Shown here: piece by piece, positions 58,031-64,000 of the stretch
How the letters are laid out: each line of letters opens with the position of its first letter
Position numbering within the stretch: position 1 is the stretch's first letter
DNA from: Drosophila persimilis
Taxonomy: Eukaryota; Arthropoda; Insecta; Diptera; Drosophilidae
DNA length: 64,000 nucleotides
Assembly: GCF_003286085.1 (NCBI RefSeq)
Contig: NW_020825294.1
Span: 13,910,501-13,974,500, forward strand
Direction: 5' to 3'
Translations under genes and position numbers: made by a program
The notes under the pieces: model-generated
The model's database searches: none
What the model was told of the DNA's origin: nothing
The model's input: the letters and a program-made list of their open reading frames with translations, nothing else

Positions 58031-58889
58031 CAATCAAACTACCGTTTTATCTCCAATTTATCTTCCATTTTTGAACTCTTCGAAAAATTATTACTTCTCA
58101 GCTTCAACACTTTTGTAGTTTTCTGTTATCAGAATCACAGTACGGATTTGTAAAACGTCGGTAAATTTCGTCTAACCTCCTTGAAATTTCGTGCCCACCG
58201 TAGATTATACAAATTTATTTCGATAATACGGATTTATATTTTCCTCCTATGTAACTGCCAGATTTGCAAAGCAATGTCAAACTGGCGCAGTTTATACTGA
58301 TTTTAGTAAATTTTTTGACTCAGTTAATCACAATCTCCTCATCCACAAACTATCTCTACTAGGATTTCCGACTAAATTTCTTCTCTGGAGTAATGCGTAC
58401 CTTTGCAACCGTTCTCAGCGTGTCTGCTTCCAATCTTCTCTTTCTAAACCATCTCTCTTTCTAGCCATCTCAGTCCCTTAATATTAAACCACTTTATCAA
58501 TGATCTTCCCTAAGTTTTACCTAATTCTCGAGTCCTAATGAATGCTGATGATGTCAAGCTATGTTTTTGATACAGCGATCCTGTGACCCCGTTATTTCTT
58601 CAATCGAATCTCGACGCTCTCAAAAATTGGTGTCATGACCTTCCATCGCAAGAAGTCTTACCTTTTTGACTTCACAATTAATAAAATTTCCTTGGAACTC
58701 CGGTACTCCGGGGACTTAGGTATTATCTTCGTACCTAACTCATGTTTTAATTCTCATATATCCGCTATTTCAAATTAAGCCAAAGGAGTCCTTGGCTTTA
58801 TCAAAATATGGTCGAAGGAATTCTCTGAATCCTATACTAGTAAACTACTCTACGTTTCTCTTGTACACGTTTCGTGGTCGGCTTTGCCT
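58031..58889 (+). mobile_element. Jockey-clade LINE RT fragment (type A), uninterrupted
   Basis: Mirror of 34491-34768 plus 35877-36414 but without the 1108-bp DINE-1 insert, so it is the empty site (GTTATTTCTTCAATCG at 58591-58606). It has a private stop near 58780 (AAATTAAGCC). Confidence 0.72.
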
Positions 58890-59451
58890 ATCGCAAAAAG
58901 CGCCTAGATCTCAGAGACTACATGAGCATGAGCAACTAAATTTGGTATCCACACTCCTGTGAATTTCAACCTGAACAAGTGTTTTTCAAATTTTCGCCCC
59001 ACTCCTTTCCGCCCCCGCAGAGGGCTAAAATCTTTGGCATCCACAAATCGCAAAGACTATTAGAGCTAGAGCAATCAAATTTTGTCTCCATACATCTGTT
59101 AGATCTAACTGTTATAAGTGTATTTCAAATTTCCGGCCCAGCCCCTTCCGCTCCACAAAAGAAGAAAATCTGTAGCATCCTTAACATTGCAGATACGAGA
59201 AAACTAAAAACGCACAATTATAAAGAATGACTATATCTACCAGATGGCCGAATCTGGATCAGATCGGATCATTCTTATAGCCAAAAGTAACAAATCAATT
59301 TGCAGTGGCTGGCTACGCAGCGATTGACGACATGTTCAGTCATGTTTTCTGTTTCACCCGCACTCTTTGTAGTTCAATGTAGCCATACTAACTATGTATC
59401 GGGTATAAATGTAGAGTTGCGGTCGCAGCAGCAACTCAACGTTCCCCCTCG
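58890..59451 (-). mobile_element. DINE-1-like element, second subtype
   Basis: Like 7002-7577, with several private changes, including a 4-bp GGCT duplication near 59310. Confidence 0.75.
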
Positions 59452-59725
59452 TTTTAGTCCATGGATCAAGCCAATAAAAATAAAAAATACTTACCTATTA
59501 TCGAATCTTGAGTAAATACAAATGATCCCATGAGGAAAATAAAAACTCCTACAAAATAAACTGATGACATTATTACGACATAGGCATCAAATCCGGCTAT
59601 TTTATATTGCTCGGGACACTCGGTTTTTGGTGGGGCTTTCGGGCAAGATAATTCACAGTCACTGCACGAGCAAGCAGGTAATAAGCTCTAGAAAGAAATT
59701 ATAAAATATACTAATTATATTTTTT
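59452..59725 (-). pseudogene. NPC1-like exon fragment, copy 5 (most divergent)
   Basis: Exon 59495-59687, minus strand. The frame is still open. Six base differences from the other copies: four change residues (E to D giving CSCSDC, F to C, F to Y, A to S) and two are silent. The D in CSC-x-DC agrees with my recollection of NPC1 family sequences, so this copy may be nearer the donor gene or an older copy. Splice signals are kept. Confidence 0.65.
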
Positions 59726-61739
59726 CATTATTATTATATAAAGCTAATAAATAGTTAAAACTAGGTATTAACAAGGTATAGGGCTATAGCTACTGAGGTC
59801 TTAAGCTCGCTATGGTATTATTATACACTTGAGTATGTATGAACTTATATACATATGTACAGGGTTGGTTTTATACGATATTGCGTTGGAGGATGTTTTA
59901 TCCATGTAGTGGGCATTGGTGGATCTTGTGTGCCCTAGTCTCAGTCTGTTTACGATGACTTGGTGTCTTCTGTTAAGGTTGTTTAGGTTTTTGGAGAGAG
60001 GATGAGTGGAAGATAGATTGATAACTTTTTGGTGACAGGGGGATGTCTTAGTGAGGAGGTTTGTTTGTTTCGATAGGAGGATTTTCATAAGGAATAGTGA
60101 GATGTCGTTAGAATTATGATTGGGGGTATATATGAGGGGTTGTTTGAAGGTAGTTTTGGCTGCGGTGTCAGCAATTTCGTTCCCTTTTATGCCAATGTGA
60201 CTAGGTATCCAGATAATTGTTATTTTTGGGAATAGTTTGGTGACGAGGTTACGGATTGTGGTGGGGTAGTACGAGGAATTGTTGGGATTGGTAATTGCGG
60301 AAATAGAGGAGAGTGAATCTGTGCAGATAGCGTATCTTCCGCGTTTGTTGCGGATTAATAAAATGGCTTCGTGGATAGCTATAATTTACTGTACTGTGGA
60401 AGTAGTCCGGATTTTCTGGTTGATGTCTCACTGCAGATCCTAGCTAGTAATGCCTGCTGCTTTGGACCCGTCTGTGTATAGGAAGGTGTGTTGGTGGAGT
60501 TCGGATTTGATGGTGTGGAAGAGTTGGTGGAAGACTATTGGGGGGGTGGTGTTTTTATCGTGTTTGGATAGGGTGATGTTGGTTGATTTAAGGATGTTGT
60601 CATGTTGAATTTATTGGTGTTGGAGGTTTTAATCAGGGAGAACGGTATGAGGTTGTTCTGGGAAATTTGTTTGGCTCTGTCAATATTGCTTAGCAGTCTG
60701 TGTTTTTTTAGGTTTTTTGGGAGTGGGTTTAGGGGGGTGTCTTTAGCGTGGATGAGGTTTTTGAATATTTTGCCTGTTAGAAAATCTCGCTTGTTTTCCA
60801 AGGTGTGTATGTTGGCTTCGGATAGAAGGTTGTTAGTGAATGTGGTGCGGAATGCACCCAGGGCGGCTCTTGTTGCTGCATTAATCATAGTTTTCAGGCG
60901 GTTAAGCCGGCTTTTTGGTGCGTAACCGTATATGGGGAGGCAGAAGTCTACTCTGGATATGATTAGCGATTTCATAATTTGTACAAGTGTTGAGGTGTGA
61001 CAGTTGTATTTTAAGGACGAGAGGTGTTTGATAATGCCCAGTGACTTGGGAAGGTCTATTTTGAGTTTATTGATGTGCGAATTCCAGTTGTATCTGGAGT
61101 TGAGTGTGAGGCCTAGTAGTCTAAGTGAGCTGTTTTGGTTGATGGATGTGTTGCCAGTAAGGAATTTTGGTTTGCAGTTATGTTTGCGACATATGTGTAG
61201 GAGTTGACTTTTGTCTTTGGAGAGGTCTGCTCCTGACAGAGTGCACCAGTTGATTATTTGTTTTTATTGTTATTGTTGTTATTTATGAGTCGAGTATTCT
61301 GTTAAAGTGGCTTATTATTCTGATTTTAAGGTTAAAACGCACCCCGTTTTTTAACATTCAGTAGGAGATGCGGTCGTGACCCGGGGTGTTTCCTTTCAGG
61401 GAGTACAGAGAGAGAGAATTCTATAAGGTTAATTTCCTTTTCGAATTTCTAGTGCTGATGGAGTTGGGTATAGTTAATAGGGGCTGTGTGGGATTTGTTT
61501 GTACGGAATGTTGGGGAGAAATTACGATAATGAGCTTCTTCTGACCACGTGTGGGCGAAGGAGTTGGCTATTTCGGTTTGGTTGGTTGTGTTTGTTTGGG
61601 TGTGTGTTAAAGATATTGTGATTGTTTTTGACAGGGTAGAGTCCGCAAAGTCGTGTGCTGTTAGACCATGTTGTGGATGCATCTGAGTTAGGGTGTCTAT
61701 ATATCTGGTCTGTTGAGCTCGTGAGGTAGCTCAAAGGGG
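59726..61739 (-). mobile_element. I-clade LINE remnant with the most intact RNase H reading
   Basis: Near 60185 this copy keeps three Gs where the others have two, which leaves the RNase H end (GNEIADTAAK) in frame. It has its own 12-bp-scale deletion near 60388. The C-terminal ORF 59810-60088 carries RLRLGHTRSTNAHYMD. The thumb ORF is 60535-60975. Confidence 0.82.
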
Positions 61740-62091
61740 GCCTAGCTGAGGCCACCGGACGGTTCGCGGGTTGCGGATGGCGAACGGCCTACCTCGGTAG
61801 GTCAGCCGCGAATAAGCGCGCATCCCTCACGGGAGAGTACCGAAATAAGCAGTCCCGGACAGCCAGCGGGTGTTATCTGGGTAGCAGCACTGACGATGCG
61901 CTTGTGGTGCCGCCTCAATAAGTAGCTCACACACTCCCATCCATACACGATACCTACCCACATCCCAACACCCACACCCACCTCACACCGGGCCGGACTA
62001 AGTGTGTTACCGGGGGGCCCGGTATAAAACTAGCCCAGTCGCTAACGGAGGGCTCAGGGACTTGGCAGCAACCTGTTCTAATGATGCCTTA
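61740..62091 (+). mobile_element. LOA leader fragment
   Basis: Long form. A private deletion near 62010 removes about 28 bp. Structured RNA (C-G form) at 61751-61813. Confidence 0.75.
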
Positions 62092-62722
62092 CTCTCTCTA
62101 ACACACAGGTTTCATTGTCGGTTGTGCCAATTGTAAAATATGAGTTCAAGGATCTCAGAACCTATTAGAGCCAGAGCAACCAAATTTGGTATCCACACTC
62201 CTGTGATATCGGACCTTGACCGTTTCGTGTCCAAATTTCGCCACACCCCCTTCCGGCCCCGCAAAGGACCAAAATCTGGGGCATCCACAAATCTCAGAGA
62301 CTATTAAGGCTAGAGTAACCAAATTTGGTATCCGCACTTCTTAGATCTCACTATAAAACGTATATCTCAGAATTTCGCCCCACCCCCTTCCGCCCACACA
62401 AAGGACGAAAATCTGTTGCATACACAATATTGAGGATACGAGAAAACTAAAAACGCAGAATCATAGATAAAGACCATATCTATCCGGTTGCTGAATCCGG
62501 ATCAGATCGGATCATTTTTATAGTAAAAAGCAAGAAATCAATTTGCACTGGCTACGCAGCGCCCGACGTCACGCTCAGACTGATTTTCTGTCTCTCTCGC
62601 ACGCACTCTTTGTCGTGTCTTTTAATATTAGCGGCATCTGCCGGAGGAGAGCCATACTGACTTAGTATCGGGTATAACTGTAGAGTTGCGGTGTCCGCAG
62701 CAACTCACAACGTTCCCCCTCG
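62092..62722 (-). mobile_element. DINE-1-like element, 5' portion
   Basis: Closest to 48523-49153 (shared GGGGCATCC and CACTTCTTAGATCTC variants), not to the other array copies. Confidence 0.75.
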
Positions 62723-64000
62723 TTTATATTCTATGTTGGTGGTATAGAGTTTGAGTTTATTCCATTTAGTGACTTTTTCTCTTTTAAGGACTGTTAGCTC
62801 TTTGTTCTACCAGGGAACGGTACGGGGTAGGGAGAAAGTGGTGTTTTGAGGGATGGAAGATGGGTGCTTTGGATTATGATTTTTTTAATTAGTTCGTTTT
62901 CCCTTTTAACGTTGTCGCTTGTTTGGGTAGTGGAGTTGAATTTATGGGTGTGTTTTTGGTAAAGATCCCAGTCGGCACTTTTTAGTTTGAAGGACTGTTG
63001 AAAATTCGGAAGAATTTTTCCAAGTTAAACTTTATGATGACTCCGGTCCAGCGGGCTATAGTTGCGACTTTTACTTTAAATTGTCAGGTAATTTTTGAAG
63101 AAATAAAATAAGTGCTCGACTTCAAAGCATTTATTCGACTGGTCGCAGCCAGAGATAACAATAACTCCCCGACTCCAACGCCGAGCCGATCTTGCATGCT
63201 CAGAGAGCAGTAAAAGAGCGCGGCGTGTGAAAGCGAAAGCTCTGATCACAACATCGCACACGCTAAGGTAGGGTAATTAAGATAGTCTGCTGCAACAACT
63301 ATTTTGAGATAAATTTTGGGAGGGATGGGTTGTTGTAAAGAGAGATTAGTATGGGGAAGTGGTCGCTACCGTGGACGTCGTCTATTACTTCCCAGAGGAG
63401 CTCTGGGTGAATTTAGGTGAATGTTTTATGTGTTTAGAAGTGCGCGGCGGATTTTTCGTTTAAGAGAATATAATTGGAATGGTCTAGAAAAGATGCTAAG
63501 GTTTTCCCTCTTAGATTGGCCTTAGGTGAGCCCCAGTAGGGGTTCCATTAAAGTCTATTAGGTTGCGGGCATAGAAGTGTATGTTTGGAGAGATGTAGGA
63601 GGATATGATGTTGACTTTGGATTTGATGTTGACACCTACTGCGTCAAAGTCGGAGTTGAGAGGAATTTTGGTGTGGAGTTGTGAATGAGGATGGCTGTGC
63701 CTCCAAATGCATTAATGTGGTTACTGCTGCAGTATAGTGAATAGTTGGTTGGGATAGGGAGAGAGTTGGGGTTGGATATGTGGGTTTCTTGTAGGAGTAC
63801 AATTACGCGGTTGTATTATTTCATAAGTCTTTGCAGTTCTATGTAGTTTTTTTTTTGTAGCAGGGCATGTTCCATTGGATTATTTTAAGTTGCATAGTAG
63901 TGTTTGTATTTACTTAAAGAGGCTTGAAATTAATATTTATACCATTACTATTATTTAGAGTTCTTCTTCGCTGTATTAGGTTAGTAAGAGTGTAGCTGGA
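62723..64000 (-). mobile_element. I-clade LINE 5' half, mirror of 47245-48522, cut by window edge
   Basis: Endonuclease and ORF1 end regions in reverse. The solo-LTR-like insert is at 63060-63298 with CTAT on both sides. It continues beyond the window. Confidence 0.75.

Larger units (their letters stand above)
31236..62091. repeat. Inverted repeat 3, 13-14-kb arms
   Basis: Arms 31236-45549 and 49203-62091; spacer 45550-49202. Coordinate sums step from 93353 to 94467, explained mainly by the 1108-bp DINE-1 in the left arm. Confidence 0.9.
47245..64000. repeat. Inverted repeat 4, right arm runs off the window
   Basis: 47245-49153 pairs with 62092-64000 (coordinate sum 111245). It overlaps the spacer of inverted repeat 3. 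Confidence 0.88.

Overview
The window is heterochromatin-like, repeat-saturated DNA of a dipteran, almost certainly a Drosophila. The inference rests on repeat content alone: DINE-1/INE-1-like elements with their (GACA/GACG)n tract and terminal ATCGGGTATAA, I-clade, Jockey-clade and LOA-clade LINEs, and a Ty3/Gypsy element with a tRNA-Lys-type primer binding site. I see no intact host gene, tRNA, rRNA, CRISPR or bacterial operon. The species cannot be fixed from the sequence.

Layout. Nearly everything belongs to a few families copied over and over. (1) An I-clade LINE lacking its RT palm, about 2 kb, 13 pieces. (2) A DINE-1-like Helitron-type element in at least two sequence subtypes, 18 pieces. 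(3) A LOA-clade LINE: pieces containing its 5' leader occur ten times, and longer copies meet head to head near 20.5 kb. (4) A Jockey-clade LINE in two sequence types. (5) A Ty3/Gypsy (possibly Osvaldo/Ulysses-like) retrotransposon, one copy per strand (37.9-45.5 kb plus, 49.2-56.4 kb minus). (6) A ~270-bp piece of a host gene, one exon with splice sites that reads as an NPC1-family protein, in five copies.

The pieces form higher-order structures. 1.6-11.3 kb is an inverted repeat (4.2-kb arms). 6182-11283 is tandemly duplicated at 11284-16385 (unit 5102 bp). 13.45-28.2 kb is a second inverted repeat (7-kb arms) centred on the two LOA copies. 24.1-33.6 kb is a direct array of a ~2.54-kb unit (I-like LINE, DINE-1, LOA leader). 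31.2-62.1 kb is a third inverted repeat (13-14-kb arms) containing both Ty3/Gypsy copies. 62.1-64.0 kb is an inverted copy of 47.2-49.15 kb and runs off the window.

None of the elements looks autonomous. The I-like and LOA-like LINEs have deleted RT cores, and both Ty3/Gypsy copies share a frameshift and a nonsense codon in pol. The copies therefore seem to have spread by segmental duplication, inversion and probably gene conversion rather than by independent transposition. Highlights: the captured NPC1-like exon; a possible nested pseudoknot at the LOA 5' end with one compensatory base-pair change across ten copies; a clean DINE-1 filled/empty site that dates an insertion after the large inversion; and a 239-bp solo-LTR-like insert with a 4-bp target duplication.
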